DNA of 64,000 nucleotides from Bacteroidota bacterium (GCA_023446155.1 JAEXIT010000017.1:558001-622000); one strand, 5' to 3'. Numbered from the stretch's first letter, positions 7,951 to 16,528 are shown. Notes: generated from the letters alone by a model not told the origin. Numbers and translations are program-made.

Positions 7951-8619
7951 TTAGATCATGTTTGGTTTTAGATAGCCCATTTCTACCAGTTGTAGTTTGT
8001 TTTGGATCGAATAGGCTTGTCCGTCTTTTAACAGGTATATTTTGGTGGCAATTTTAAAAATATTTTCATAATGATGATCACTGATAATAAACCCCTTTTG
8101 ACGGGATTGTCCCTGTATTTTCCGATTGATTGCTTCCGCTAATAGTGGCGACAGACTGGCATAAGGTTCATCCAGAAGTACAAAGCGGGATTTCAGGTGT
8201 AGAATTAAGCTGACTTCCAGATAGCGCAATTCTCCGGCAGACAGTTCCCTGATTTTTTTAGTCCGTATGGTTCGGATAAAAGTATCTGAAAACAGATCGT
8301 CGGTTACGGTTGGCGGTAAAAAAAGCAAAATGGCTTCTTCTACATCAAAATAGCTCGGAATAAAATGAGTTTGGGGTAAAAAAGCCAGTAACTCTTTTTG
8401 TTTATAAGGCGTCTCGTAAACCTGATTGTTGATTCGGATAAATTTGTTTTCAGCTTCCATTGTTCCAAAAAGAATCTTCATCAGCGTCGATTTGCCAGTG
8501 CCGCTCCGCCCTAAAATGCCAATGATGTCACCAGTTTCACATTTTAGATAAATATCGGTCAATAAATTTATATCGCCATACGATTTAATAATGCTGTCTG
8601 CTTCAAGGCAATAGTTCAT
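7951..8619 (-). CDS. ABC transporter ATP-binding protein, orphan
   Basis: A 222-residue ATPase. Walker A is GRSGTGKS (about 33-40), the signature is LSAGELRYLEVS, Walker B is FVLLDEP, and the switch His lies in ISDHHYEN. No normal permease is adjacent. The upstream 100-residue membrane protein overlaps its 5' end and may be the membrane partner. ATG 8628 is an alternative start three codons upstream; ATG 8619 fits the family N-terminus MNYxLEADSI better. Transport direction and substrate are unknown. Confidence 0.82.
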   Translation of the reverse strand: MNYCLEADSIIKSYGDINLLTDIYLKCETGDIIGILGRSGTGKSTLMKILFGTMEAENKFIRINNQVYETPYKQKELLAFLPQTHFIPSYFDVEEAILLFLPPTVTDDLFSDTFIRTIRTKKIRELSAGELRYLEVSLILHLKSRFVLLDEPYASLSPLLAEAINRKIQGQSRQKGFIISDHHYENIFKIATKIYLLKDGQAYSIQNKLQLVEMGYLKPNMI

Positions 8620-8905
8620 AATGCACAATTTTAAGGACTATGGTGATAAGGACATTCACAATAAAACAGCATATAAAAAGGCTGTTCCGGCTAATATTAT
8701 TGTTATAGTAGAAATAATATTCGTTTTTGCGATAGTATTCCTTAAACAGAAACGCGGCAAGTAGTCCAAAAGTACAAAAGGAGATAAAAAAAGTCCCCAG
8801 GCTATAAAATAACCAGATAAAGGAGATGAAAAGATTAACGGCCAGCGTACTTTTATAAAACGCAAAATAGAGACGAATTTTTTGAGGATGCCACATAACC
8901 AGCAA
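8603..8905 (-). CDS. Small membrane protein, first gene of the ABC/GNAT cassette
   Basis: 100 residues with hydrophobic segments at about 20-40, 42-54 and 74-94, and a Tyr/Asn-rich loop (EYYFYYNNNISRN). It overlaps the ABC ATPase start by 17-26 nt, which argues for translational coupling and joint function. It is far shorter than ABC-2 permeases but the YYFYYN segment looks like part of one. ATG 8896 is an alternative start. I do not recognise the family. Confidence 0.6.
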   Translation of the reverse strand: MLVMWHPQKIRLYFAFYKSTLAVNLFISFIWLFYSLGTFFISFCTFGLLAAFLFKEYYRKNEYYFYYNNNISRNSLFICCFIVNVLITIVLKIVHYELLP

Positions 8906-9078
8906 GTATATCGGTAATCCCTATAAAGTTACTTATTTATGATGGATTCGAGTCCAAAAGCATCAGGAATTTTAACTGGAAAAAACCAAACGAAGAGGGC
9001 GTTGGTAAAGGTTTAAAGTGGTCTTAAATTTTTAAATTTTCAAATGAATGCCTATTTTAGCATTTCAATAGAAAACAG
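8906..9078. other. Divergent intergenic region before nadC
   Basis: About 170 bases between the leftward ABC cassette and rightward nadC. It is A/T rich. TATTTTAG near 9052 resembles a -7 box with one mismatch. No exact TAnnTTTG, hairpin or repeat was found. Confidence 0.4.
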
Positions 9079-9936
9079 ATGATTTCAGAAACGCAATTTC
9101 AGCACGAACTAGATTTGATCATTACTAATGCCATCCGCGAAGATGTTGGAGATGGTGATCACAGTTCGTTAGCCTGTATACCGGAATCGGCTACCGGAAA
9201 AGCAAAATTATTGGTAAAGGACGAAGGGATTTTAGCTGGAGTGGAATTTGCCCGTATGGTGTTTCAATATGTCGACCCGGGATTGCAGATGGAAGTGTTT
9301 ATCTCCGATGGAACTCCTGTAAAATATGGTGATGTGGCTTTTCATGTTTCCGGTAGTTCGCAGTCGATACTAAAAGCCGAACGATTGGTGCTAAATGCGA
9401 TGCAACGTATGAGTGCGATTGCAACCAAGACCAAAGTGTTTGTCGATCTTCTGGAAGGAACCGGAACCAAAATACTCGATACACGTAAAACCACACCGGG
9501 AATCCGCGCGATCGAAAAATGGGCGGTAAAAATAGCCGGAGGCGAAAACCACCGTTTTGCATTGTATGATATGATTATGCTAAAAGACAATCATATTGAC
9601 TTTGCCGGTGGAATCACCAAAGCGATTCAGAAAACAAATGCCTATCTGGCAGAAAAGAACCTCGATCTTAAAATTATCGTTGAAGCCAGAAATCTGGATG
9701 AAGTACGTGAGATTCTTGAAAATGAAGGGGTGTACCGTATCCTGTTGGATAATTTTGACTACGACGATACGCGTAAGGCTGTAGAAATGATCAATGGAAA
9801 ATGCCTGACGGAATCATCCGGGGGAATCAACGAAACAACGGTGCGTCACTATGCCGGGTGTGGGGTGAACTACGTTTCTTCAGGAGCGCTAACGCATTCT
9901 ATTTATAATATGGACCTGAGTCTGAAAGCGATTTAA
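9079..9936 (+). CDS. nadC: Nicotinate-nucleotide pyrophosphorylase (carboxylating)
   Basis: 285 residues, usual family length. It converts quinolinate and PRPP to nicotinate mononucleotide in de novo NAD synthesis. Visible motifs include REDVGDGDHSS near the N-terminus, TRKTTPGIRAIEKWAVKIAGGENHR (about 137-161), which supplies substrate-binding Arg, Lys and His residues, the KDNHI loop (about 174), and IIVEARNLDE (about 199). nadA and nadB are not in the window. Confidence 0.93.
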   Translation: MISETQFQHELDLIITNAIREDVGDGDHSSLACIPESATGKAKLLVKDEGILAGVEFARMVFQYVDPGLQMEVFISDGTPVKYGDVAFHVSGSSQSILKAERLVLNAMQRMSAIATKTKVFVDLLEGTGTKILDTRKTTPGIRAIEKWAVKIAGGENHRFALYDMIMLKDNHIDFAGGITKAIQKTNAYLAEKNLDLKIIVEARNLDEVREILENEGVYRILLDNFDYDDTRKAVEMINGKCLTESSGGINETTVRHYAGCGVNYVSSGALTHSIYNMDLSLKAI

Positions 9937-9978
9937 TTTGTATCTTACATCAAAAAATAAAACGAAACGATAGCGGTA

Positions 9979-10902
9979 GTGTCAAAAGAAATCGAAGAAC
10001 AAATTGAGAAAATACCGGTGCTGAACAAGCTGATGGCTTTTATCAAAACGATTAAAGTGCCCGGGCTTGAAGGATTGTCATTATACGATCTGTTGGAATT
10101 GTACGGAATCGGAATCGCCAAAGGTGCCTTTTCGTATCGCGCAGGGGCTATTGCTTTTAGCTTTTTTATGGCGCTTTTTCCTTTTGCTCTTTTTATACTA
10201 AACTTAATTCCTTACATCCCTTTGGAAGGGTTTCAGGAGGATTTTTTAAAGTTCGTGTCCGATAGTGTGCCGCCAAACACCTATGGGGCCATCGAAGCGA
10301 TCCTGATGGATATTATGAATAATAGTTATAAAAGCCTCCTTTCGTCGGGTTTCTTTTTGTCGATATTTTTAATGTCCAATGGTTTAAATGCCGTTCTGGG
10401 TGGGTTCGAATCGTCCTATCACATTACGATAACACGAGGATATTTCAGGCAATATGCGGTGGCTATCGGGTTGTCGATCATTTTTTCCTTTTTCCTGATC
10501 GTAACGGTAGCGGCCATTGTAGTCTCGGAGGTGGTCATTCAGATGTTGTCCAATCGTTTGTTGTTGGATGATGTGTTGTTTATTCAGTTGGCACGGTATG
10601 CTTTTATCTTGATCATGCTATTTGTGTCGGCTTCTTTTCTGTTTAAATTCGGAACACGGGAAACCAAGCAAATTCCATTTTTTAATGCAGGAGCGATCTT
10701 TACAACGGTTTTAGTGGTGATTTCTTCGTATGTGTTCGGAATTTATGTGGTGCGGTTTGCACGGTATAACGAATTGTATGGGTCGATTGGTACGCTTCTT
10801 GTATTGATGTTTTATATATGGATAAACTGTATGATTTTGTTGCTTGGATTTGAATTAAACGCGACTATTAACAAATTAAAAAGAAAAAATTTATATATTT
10901 AA
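9979..10902 (+). CDS. YihY/BrkB-family inner-membrane protein
   Basis: A 307-residue membrane protein starting with GTG. After a charged N-terminus and the segment YGIGIAKGAFSYRAGAIAFSFFMALFPFALF (about 47-77) it has six hydrophobic helices, as in the YihY/UPF0761 family. The family was once annotated as ribonuclease BN, which is not supported; its true role is unsettled. It lies 42 nt after nadC and 21 nt before a secreted DUF2147 protein, so co-transcription is possible. Confidence 0.85.
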   Translation: MSKEIEEQIEKIPVLNKLMAFIKTIKVPGLEGLSLYDLLELYGIGIAKGAFSYRAGAIAFSFFMALFPFALFILNLIPYIPLEGFQEDFLKFVSDSVPPNTYGAIEAILMDIMNNSYKSLLSSGFFLSIFLMSNGLNAVLGGFESSYHITITRGYFRQYAVAIGLSIIFSFFLIVTVAAIVVSEVVIQMLSNRLLLDDVLFIQLARYAFILIMLFVSASFLFKFGTRETKQIPFFNAGAIFTTVLVVISSYVFGIYVVRFARYNELYGSIGTLLVLMFYIWINCMILLLGFELNATINKLKRKNLYI

Positions 10903-10923
10903 CAAAACGAAAAAACTATAATT

Positions 10924-11355
10924 ATGAGAAAACAACTTTTGACGGTATTCTTTGTGGCATTTGTAGGGCTGTTCACATCACAGGCACAAGGTGTGGTGGG
11001 CAAATGGAAAACAGTTGATGATGAAACTGGTGAAGCAAAATCAATAGTGGAAATCACAGAATCCGGAGGTAAAATCTACGGTAAAGTGGTTGAGATTTTA
11101 AATCCGGCGAAAAAAAATGCAAAATGTAAAGATTGTACCGGTGAAGATAAAGATAAACCAATTTTAGGGTTGACGATTATAAAAGGATTGAAAAAATCAG
11201 GCGATGAATATACCGATGGAAAAATTCTGGATCCAAACAAAGGAAAGCTGTATAAATGTACCGTAAAATTAGACGGTCACGATAAACTAAATGTTAGAGG
11301 ATATGTGGGGATTTCGTTGATTGGAAGAACCCAAACCTGGTCAAGAGTAAAATAA
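10924..11355 (+). CDS. Secreted DUF2147-family protein
   Basis: 143 residues with a cleavable signal peptide (MRKQLLTVFFVAFVGLFTSQAQ). The mature part begins GVVGKWKTVDDETGEAKSIVEI and ends GYVGISLIGRTQTWSRVK, the typical layout of DUF2147. A CKDC motif sits in the middle (about residues 71-74). The family is probably lipocalin-like and its function is unknown. A terminator follows. Confidence 0.82.
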   Translation: MRKQLLTVFFVAFVGLFTSQAQGVVGKWKTVDDETGEAKSIVEITESGGKIYGKVVEILNPAKKNAKCKDCTGEDKDKPILGLTIIKGLKKSGDEYTDGKILDPNKGKLYKCTVKLDGHDKLNVRGYVGISLIGRTQTWSRVK

Positions 11356-11377
11356 ATAGCTTTAAAATAGTATAAAA

Positions 11378-11404
11378 AACACTTCTCCCGGGAAGTGTTT
11401 TTTT
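11378..11404 (+). terminator. Intrinsic terminator after the DUF2147 gene
   Basis: AACACTTC and GAAGTGTT (arms about 11378-11385 and 11392-11399) with loop TCCCGG, followed by a T run. Confidence 0.82.
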
Positions 11405-11416
11405 ATGGTCAGCCGT

Positions 11417-11424
11417 TATCTTTG
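11417..11424 (+). promoter_or_regulatory. -7 box TATCTTTG for priA
   Basis: An exact TAnnTTTG match, 17 nt upstream of the priA ATG and directly after a terminator. No TTG was seen at the usual -33 spacing. Confidence 0.5.
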
Positions 11425-11441
11425 TAATTTAAAACCTGCCG

Positions 11442-13892
11442 ATGTCATATTTTGTAGAAGTTGTCTTACCGTTAGCTTTGAATAAAACCTTTACCTATCA
11501 GGTTTCCGAAGCCGAATATGAATTCCTTCAGAAAGGGATGCGCGTGGCGGTGCCCTTTGGTAAAAATAAAATCTATACGGCATTGGCAATCGAGTTGCAC
11601 CGAAACGAACCGCAGTTGTATAAGGCAAAAGAAATTCATCAGATACTGGATGAGGTGCCTGTGGTAAATGAATTTCAGATTGAACACTGGAAATGGGTAG
11701 CCGACTATTATATGTGTGGTATCGGAGAGGTGTATAAAACGGCATTGCCTTCCGGCTTTTTGTTGGAAAGCGAAACGATTATTGCTGCTCCCCAGGAAAC
11801 TTATGCCGACAGTGCGGCCTTGGAAGATGATGAGTTCTTAATCTGGCAGGCATTACAACAACAAGCATCTCTAAAGGTGGAAGACATTATGGCGATTCTT
11901 GGAAAAAAGAATGTTTTTCCGGTTTTAAACCGAATGCTGGCCAAAAATGTCCTGACTTTACAAGAGGAGGTTGTTGAAAAATACAAACCGAAAGTAACAA
12001 AATACATCCGCTTGCAATCGGAATTTTTACAGCAGGAACAATTGTCGGAATTATTGGAGCTATTGTCCAGAGCGCCCAAACAACGCGAGCTGGTATTGCA
12101 ATATTTTCAGTTGCAGGCAACCGAAAAGAAACCGGTTTCGGTTAAAAAATTAGTCGAAGTGTCGGGAGCAGGACAAGCGGCGGTTAAAGGGTTGGTTGAT
12201 AAAGCGGTTTTCGAAGAATACTATTTGTCGGAAGATCGGGTTCGTTTTGAGAAATCGGAGGATTCCGGTTTTGAATTAAGCGATCCGCAGCAAATAGCGC
12301 TGAATGAAATTAAAGCCGGTTTCGAAAAACAAAGTGTGTCGTTATTGCATGGTGTTACGGCTTCCGGAAAAACGGAGGTCTATATCAAGCTGATCGAAGA
12401 ATACATACAATCCGGAAAACAGGTGTTGTATCTATTGCCTGAAATCGCACTTACGGTGCAGTTGGTCAGTCGGCTTACGGCTTATTTTGGAAATCAGATC
12501 GCAGTGTATCATTCCAAATATACCAATAACGAAAGAGTGGAAGTCTGGCAGCAGGTGTTGCAAAATTCCGAAAAAGCCAAAATTGTAATCGGAGTCCGGT
12601 CGGCTTTGTTTTTGCCGTTTTCCAATCTGGGGCTTATTGTAATCGACGAAGAACACGAGCAAACGTTTAAACAGTTTGATCCGGCGCCGCGGTATCATGC
12701 CCGTGATGCAGCTATAGTACTGGCGGCGGCACATCGGTCGAAAGTGCTTTTGGGATCGGCGACACCAAGTCTGGAGACCTATTATAATGTACAATCCGGA
12801 AAATATGGCTTGATCAATTTAACGGAACGCTATGGAAAAGTAGTGTTGCCGGAGATTTTTCTGGTCGATTTAAAAGATAAGTACAAACGGAAGCGTATGA
12901 AAGGGCATTTTAGTGATACGCTGATCGAGGCCATTTCGGAATCGTTGGCGCTGGGGGAGCAGGTGATTTTGTTTCAAAACAGAAGGGGGTATTCGCCATT
13001 TGTGGAATGTATGACTTGCGGACACGTGCCGCAATGTCCGAATTGTGATGTGAGTCTTACCTATTATAAATATAAAAACCAGTTGCGTTGCCATTATTGC
13101 GGGTATTCGATTGCGAATCCTACGCATTGCCATGCCTGCCAGTCGGTAGATTTATCGACAAAAGGATTTGGAACGGAACAAATCGAAATGGAATTACGGG
13201 AACTTTTTCCGGAAAAAAATATTGGTCGGATGGACCAGGATACGACGCGTGGTAAATATGGATATGAAAAGATAATCGATGCGTTCCGCGAACAGGAAAT
13301 CGATATTTTGGTCGGTACGCAAATGTTGGCTAAAGGTTTGCATTTTGATAATGTAACACTGGTCGGTATTATGAATGCCGACAATATGCTAAATCAACCC
13401 GATTTCCGTTCACATGAAAGGGCTTTTCAGATGATGACGCAGGTAGCCGGTAGAGCGGGGAGAAGTGAAAAGAAAGGAAAAGTGATGATGCAAACCTACA
13501 ATCCCTACCATAATATTATCCAACAGGTAACCGCTAATGATTATATAGGTATGTATAAGGAGCAGGTCTATGAGCGCCACAACTTTAAATATCCGCCTTT
13601 TTACCGATTGGTGAAACTGACGTTAAAGCATCGTGATTTTGATAAATTAAAAGAAGGCTCGATGTGGATGTATAATGTTTTGACGCAATCCCTTCAAATT
13701 CCGGTTCTCGGCCCGGAAGAACCCGCCATAAGCAGGATCCGGAATGAATACATCCGGACCATTCTGATTAAGATTCCGCAAAAAAGCCATTTGGGGAACA
13801 CCAAAAAAATGATACGAAAAATAACGAGTAGTTTTGAGGCGATCCCGCAATATCGGGCGATAAGGATGGCGGTTAATGTAGATAACTATTAA
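11442..13892 (+). CDS. priA: Primosomal replication helicase PriA
   Basis: An 816-residue 3'-5' DNA helicase that reloads the replisome at collapsed forks. An N-terminal DNA-binding domain is followed by Walker A in GVTASGKTEV (about 305), the DEEH box (VIDEEHEQ), a zinc-binding block with paired cysteines (CMTCGHVPQCPNC, then CHYCGY and CHACQS), and helicase motifs GTQMLAKGLHF and QVAGRAGR. Length is slightly above the E. coli protein and normal for the phylum. Its stop codon overlaps that of the convergent LytTR gene by 4 nt, with no terminator between. Confidence 0.95.
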   Translation: MSYFVEVVLPLALNKTFTYQVSEAEYEFLQKGMRVAVPFGKNKIYTALAIELHRNEPQLYKAKEIHQILDEVPVVNEFQIEHWKWVADYYMCGIGEVYKTALPSGFLLESETIIAAPQETYADSAALEDDEFLIWQALQQQASLKVEDIMAILGKKNVFPVLNRMLAKNVLTLQEEVVEKYKPKVTKYIRLQSEFLQQEQLSELLELLSRAPKQRELVLQYFQLQATEKKPVSVKKLVEVSGAGQAAVKGLVDKAVFEEYYLSEDRVRFEKSEDSGFELSDPQQIALNEIKAGFEKQSVSLLHGVTASGKTEVYIKLIEEYIQSGKQVLYLLPEIALTVQLVSRLTAYFGNQIAVYHSKYTNNERVEVWQQVLQNSEKAKIVIGVRSALFLPFSNLGLIVIDEEHEQTFKQFDPAPRYHARDAAIVLAAAHRSKVLLGSATPSLETYYNVQSGKYGLINLTERYGKVVLPEIFLVDLKDKYKRKRMKGHFSDTLIEAISESLALGEQVILFQNRRGYSPFVECMTCGHVPQCPNCDVSLTYYKYKNQLRCHYCGYSIANPTHCHACQSVDLSTKGFGTEQIEMELRELFPEKNIGRMDQDTTRGKYGYEKIIDAFREQEIDILVGTQMLAKGLHFDNVTLVGIMNADNMLNQPDFRSHERAFQMMTQVAGRAGRSEKKGKVMMQTYNPYHNIIQQVTANDYIGMYKEQVYERHNFKYPPFYRLVKLTLKHRDFDKLKEGSMWMYNVLTQSLQIPVLGPEEPAISRIRNEYIRTILIKIPQKSHLGNTKKMIRKITSSFEAIPQYRAIRMAVNVDNY

Positions 13893-14584
13893 GCGTTTTC
13901 AATAGCTTTTACCAAATCTTCTTTTTTGTTCCGGCTTAATGGGATTTTGTTGGAGCCGATTTCGGCGAATTTACTATTGAATTTGTCGATTTTGTCAATA
14001 TTAACAATAAAGGATTTGTGAACCCGGATAAACTTATCTTTCGGGAGTTCGTTTTCAAACGCTTTCATGGTCGACAGTACGAGATGGTTGTCCTCGTCGG
14101 TAATTACTTTTACATAATCGCCGTAGGCCTCGATCCATTTAATTCTCGAAATATAAATTTTAAGTTTTTTAAGGTTACTCTTGATAAAGATAAACGGACT
14201 TTCCTCATCGGAATTTTCTTTTCCGAGTAAAACAAAGTTCATCGCCTTTTTTACGGCAACATTAAAACGTTCGCGGGTAATGGGCTTGTGCAAATAGTCG
14301 GTAGCGGCATAATCAAATGCTTTAACGGCATATTCCGTTTTTGATGTAATGAAAATCACCTGCGGTTTTGCCTTCAGTCCGTCTAGTAAATCAAAACCGT
14401 TTATAACCGGCATCTCGATATCCAGAAAAACCAGATCGACATTTTTGTTGGTAATGCAATTCTTTGCTTCAATGGCATTAGAGAATTCACCTACAAGGGA
14501 AAGATTTGGGTTCTCGGTTACGAGTTTGGTAATGGTTAAACGCTGAATACTACTATCATCAACTACAATACAGTTTATCTTCAT
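13889..14584 (-). CDS. LytTR-type response regulator, orphan
   Basis: 231 residues. The receiver domain has acidic VVDDSS, phosphoacceptor D55 in LVFLDIEMP, and the conserved Lys in YLHKPI. The C-terminal LytTR DNA-binding domain has KLKIYISRIKWIEAYGDYVKV and RVHKSFIVNIDKI. It should bind short direct repeats as a dimer. No LytS-type kinase lies next to it; the nearest in the window is the partial kinase at 62969, about 48 kb away. It converges on priA with 4 nt overlap. Confidence 0.9.
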   Translation of the reverse strand: MKINCIVVDDSSIQRLTITKLVTENPNLSLVGEFSNAIEAKNCITNKNVDLVFLDIEMPVINGFDLLDGLKAKPQVIFITSKTEYAVKAFDYAATDYLHKPITRERFNVAVKKAMNFVLLGKENSDEESPFIFIKSNLKKLKIYISRIKWIEAYGDYVKVITDEDNHLVLSTMKAFENELPKDKFIRVHKSFIVNIDKIDKFNSKFAEIGSNKIPLSRNKKEDLVKAIENA

Positions 14585-14700
14585 ATTCTAATAAAAAATC
14601 AAATAGGTTTATTTTAGTAATAAAAATAGCAAAACGGATCGGATTGACAAAGGATACTGGACATAAAAACAGCGTGGAGGCTAAAAAAAAGAAAATACCC
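14585..14700. other. Divergent spacer between the LytTR gene and the rpsF promoter
   Basis: No gene. TATCCTTTG-like sequence on the minus strand has one base too many to fit TAnnTTTG, so the LytTR promoter stays unassigned. No LytTR-type direct repeat was found here. Confidence 0.35.
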
Positions 14701-14730
14701 TTGTAGATTAAATATAAATCGCTATTTTTG
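14701..14730 (+). promoter_or_regulatory. Consensus promoter of the rpsF-rpsR-rplI operon
   Basis: TTG at 14701-14703, a 19-nt spacer, then TATTTTTG at 14723-14730. This is an exact match to the Bacteroidetes TTG-N19-TAnnTTTG promoter. The leader would be about 30 nt. Confidence 0.85.
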
Positions 14731-14763
14731 CACCCAATTTTATAACAAATAAATTTTATTCTT

Positions 14764-15105
14764 ATGAATCATTATGAAACTGTTTTCATCTTGAATCCCG
14801 TTTTATCTGAGCAGCAGGTAAAGGAAACAGTAAGCAAATTTGAAGATTTTCTTACTTCTAAAGGAGCAGAGATGGTAGCGAAAGAGGATTGGGGCTTAAA
14901 AAAATTAGCGTACGAAATCCAACACAAGAAAAGTGGTTTTTATCACTTATTTGAATTTAAAGTATCTGGAGATATCTTAGCTTCATTTGAAACGGAATTC
15001 CGTCGTGACGAAAGAGTAATGCGCTTTTTAACTGTAAGTTTAGACAAACATGCAGTAGCGTGGGCTGAAAGAAGAAGAGCAAAATTAAAATCTACAAAAG
15101 CTTAA
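14764..15105 (+). CDS. rpsF: Small ribosomal subunit protein bS6
   Basis: 113 residues, beginning MNHYETVFILNPVLSEQQV as bS6 does, with the basic WGLKKLAYEIQHKKSGFYHLF strand and the RRDERVMRFLTV C-terminal strand. It binds 16S rRNA with bS18 on the platform of the 30S subunit. In Flavobacterium ribosomes bS6, bS18 and bS21 together enclose the 3' end of 16S rRNA (established for F. johnsoniae). No Shine-Dalgarno precedes it. First gene of the operon; 5 nt before rpsR. Confidence 0.96.
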   Translation: MNHYETVFILNPVLSEQQVKETVSKFEDFLTSKGAEMVAKEDWGLKKLAYEIQHKKSGFYHLFEFKVSGDILASFETEFRRDERVMRFLTVSLDKHAVAWAERRRAKLKSTKA

Positions 15106-15110
15106 TTAGT

Positions 15111-15407
15111 ATGTCAAGTATTGAGCAATCTGCAAAAGGAAAAAAAGACGGGGATATCAGATATCTTACGCCTTTAAATATAGAAACTAACAAAACTAAA
15201 AAGTATTGTCGTTTCAAAAAAGCCGGAATCAAATATGTTGATTATAAAGATCCGGACTTCTTATTGAAATTCGTTAATGAGCAAGGAAAAATCCTTCCTC
15301 GTCGTTTAACAGGAACTTCTTTAAAATACCAAAGAAAAGTATCTGTAGCGGTAAAAAGAGCACGTCATTTAGCATTAATGCCATATGTGGCTGATTTATT
15401 AAAATAA
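15111..15407 (+). CDS. rpsR: Small ribosomal subunit protein bS18
   Basis: 98 residues with the bS18 core IRYLTPLNIETNKTKKYCRFKK, DFLLKFVNEQGKILPRR and the basic LKYQRKVSVAVKRARHLALMPY. It forms a heterodimer with bS6 on the 30S platform and helps sequester the anti-Shine-Dalgarno in this phylum. No Shine-Dalgarno precedes it, in contrast to the next gene, rplI. Confidence 0.96.
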   Translation: MSSIEQSAKGKKDGDIRYLTPLNIETNKTKKYCRFKKAGIKYVDYKDPDFLLKFVNEQGKILPRRLTGTSLKYQRKVSVAVKRARHLALMPYVADLLK

Positions 15408-15408
15408 A

Positions 15409-15415
15409 AAGGAGG
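15409..15415 (+). promoter_or_regulatory. Strong Shine-Dalgarno of rplI
   Basis: AAGGAGG, with GGAGG at 15411-15415 and 7 nt to the ATG at 15423. It is an ideal anti-Shine-Dalgarno complement placed just after rpsR, in a genome where other starts mostly lack one. Confidence 0.75.
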
Positions 15416-15422
15416 CGAGATT

Positions 15423-15866
15423 ATGGAACTTATATTAAAACAAGACGTACAGAATTTAGGTTTTAAAGACGATGTAGTATCTGTTAAACCAGGTTACGGT
15501 CGTAACTTTTTAATTCCTCAAGGGTTTGCTATTTTAGCAACGCCGTCGGCTAAAAAAGTATTAGCTGAAAACTTAAAACAAAAAGCACACAAAGAAGCTA
15601 AAATCGTTGCTGATGCGAAAAGCTTGGCAGAAGCGATCAAAGCTTTGGAAATCAAAATCACAGCTAAAGCTGGTGGTGAGAAATTATTCGGATCTGTTAC
15701 TAATGCAGATATCGCTGAAGTTTTAGAGAAAAACGGACACGCAATCGATAGAAAATTCATCACTTCAGGTATCGTTAAACGTACTGGAAAATACAATGCT
15801 TCTATCCGTTTACACCGTGATGTAATCGTAGAATTAGCTTACGAAATTGTTGCTGAAAAAGCATAA
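15423..15866 (+). CDS. rplI: Large ribosomal subunit protein bL9
   Basis: 147 residues: N-terminal domain MELILKQDVQNLGFKDDVVSVKPGYGRNFLIPQG, a long connecting helix, and a C-terminal domain with GGEKLFGSVTNADIAE and VELAYEIVAE. It binds 23S rRNA at the base of the L1 stalk. Last gene of the rpsF operon, 15 nt after rpsR, with its own strong Shine-Dalgarno. A terminator follows. Confidence 0.96.
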   Translation: MELILKQDVQNLGFKDDVVSVKPGYGRNFLIPQGFAILATPSAKKVLAENLKQKAHKEAKIVADAKSLAEAIKALEIKITAKAGGEKLFGSVTNADIAEVLEKNGHAIDRKFITSGIVKRTGKYNASIRLHRDVIVELAYEIVAEKA

Positions 15867-15884
15867 TTTTAGTTAAATAAAACG

Positions 15885-15915
15885 AAAGCCTTCCTGTTTG
15901 GGAAGGCTTTTTTTA
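15885..15915 (+). terminator. Terminator of the rpsF-rpsR-rplI operon
   Basis: AAAGCCTTCC (15885-15894) and GGAAGGCTTT (15901-15910) form a 10-bp stem with loop TGTTTG and a T run. Confidence 0.9.
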
Positions 15916-15973
15916 TACCTTTATGTTTTGCCGCTCATTCGGGAAATCCGGCTGCGGTACTAAAATAAAAACA

Positions 15974-16444
15974 ATGAGATATACGCGATTAACAAAAGAA
16001 CAGCTGGAAGAACTACATCCGGAATTTGTAAATTTTTTGGCCACACAGTCGGTCGATAAAGCCGAATGGGATAAAATTAAAACGGAAAACCCGGAAGTGG
16101 CCGAACAGGAAATCGATGTTTTTTCCGATCTGATCTGGGAAGGGGTGCTAACCAATGCCAAATACCTGGAGCACTATTCGAAACACCATATCTTCCTGTT
16201 TCATTGCAGTGATATTCATATGCAAACCATTGTGATTCATTCGTTGGTGACAGATGTCGATTTTTTAACCAAAGAAGGATTGGATTGGTTGAGTGATAAT
16301 CTATTTACGGATAATGTTGAAATTCAGAAAGGACAAAAGGTTTTTGTAGACGAGCGCAACGATGAAATATTCGGACTGGTTCGTCAGGGAGCGATCCTGT
16401 GCGATGGCGATTTGTACCGTCAGATGGAAAATATACTCGAATAA
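15974..16444 (+). CDS. Conserved flavobacterial protein (DUF6495-like)
   Basis: 156 residues from ATG 15974: MRYTRLTKEQLEELHPEFVNFLATQ, an acidic middle (EQEIDVFSDLIWEGVL), and a hydrophobic strand LFHCSDIHMQTIVIH. No signal peptide or membrane segment, so cytosolic. I associate it with DUF6495, which is common in Flavobacteriia, from memory only. An in-frame upstream start at 15923 would place 17 residues in the region just after the terminator and is less likely. Function unknown. It sits between rplI and ligA. Confidence 0.65.
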   Translation: MRYTRLTKEQLEELHPEFVNFLATQSVDKAEWDKIKTENPEVAEQEIDVFSDLIWEGVLTNAKYLEHYSKHHIFLFHCSDIHMQTIVIHSLVTDVDFLTKEGLDWLSDNLFTDNVEIQKGQKVFVDERNDEIFGLVRQGAILCDGDLYRQMENILE

Positions 16445-16528
16445 CAGAAAATCGGAATTACACCCCGAAATTATCAGAAATTGGTTAAATTAGTTCCTTT
16501 AAACTGGTTTTCCCAATTTTTGTATTTT

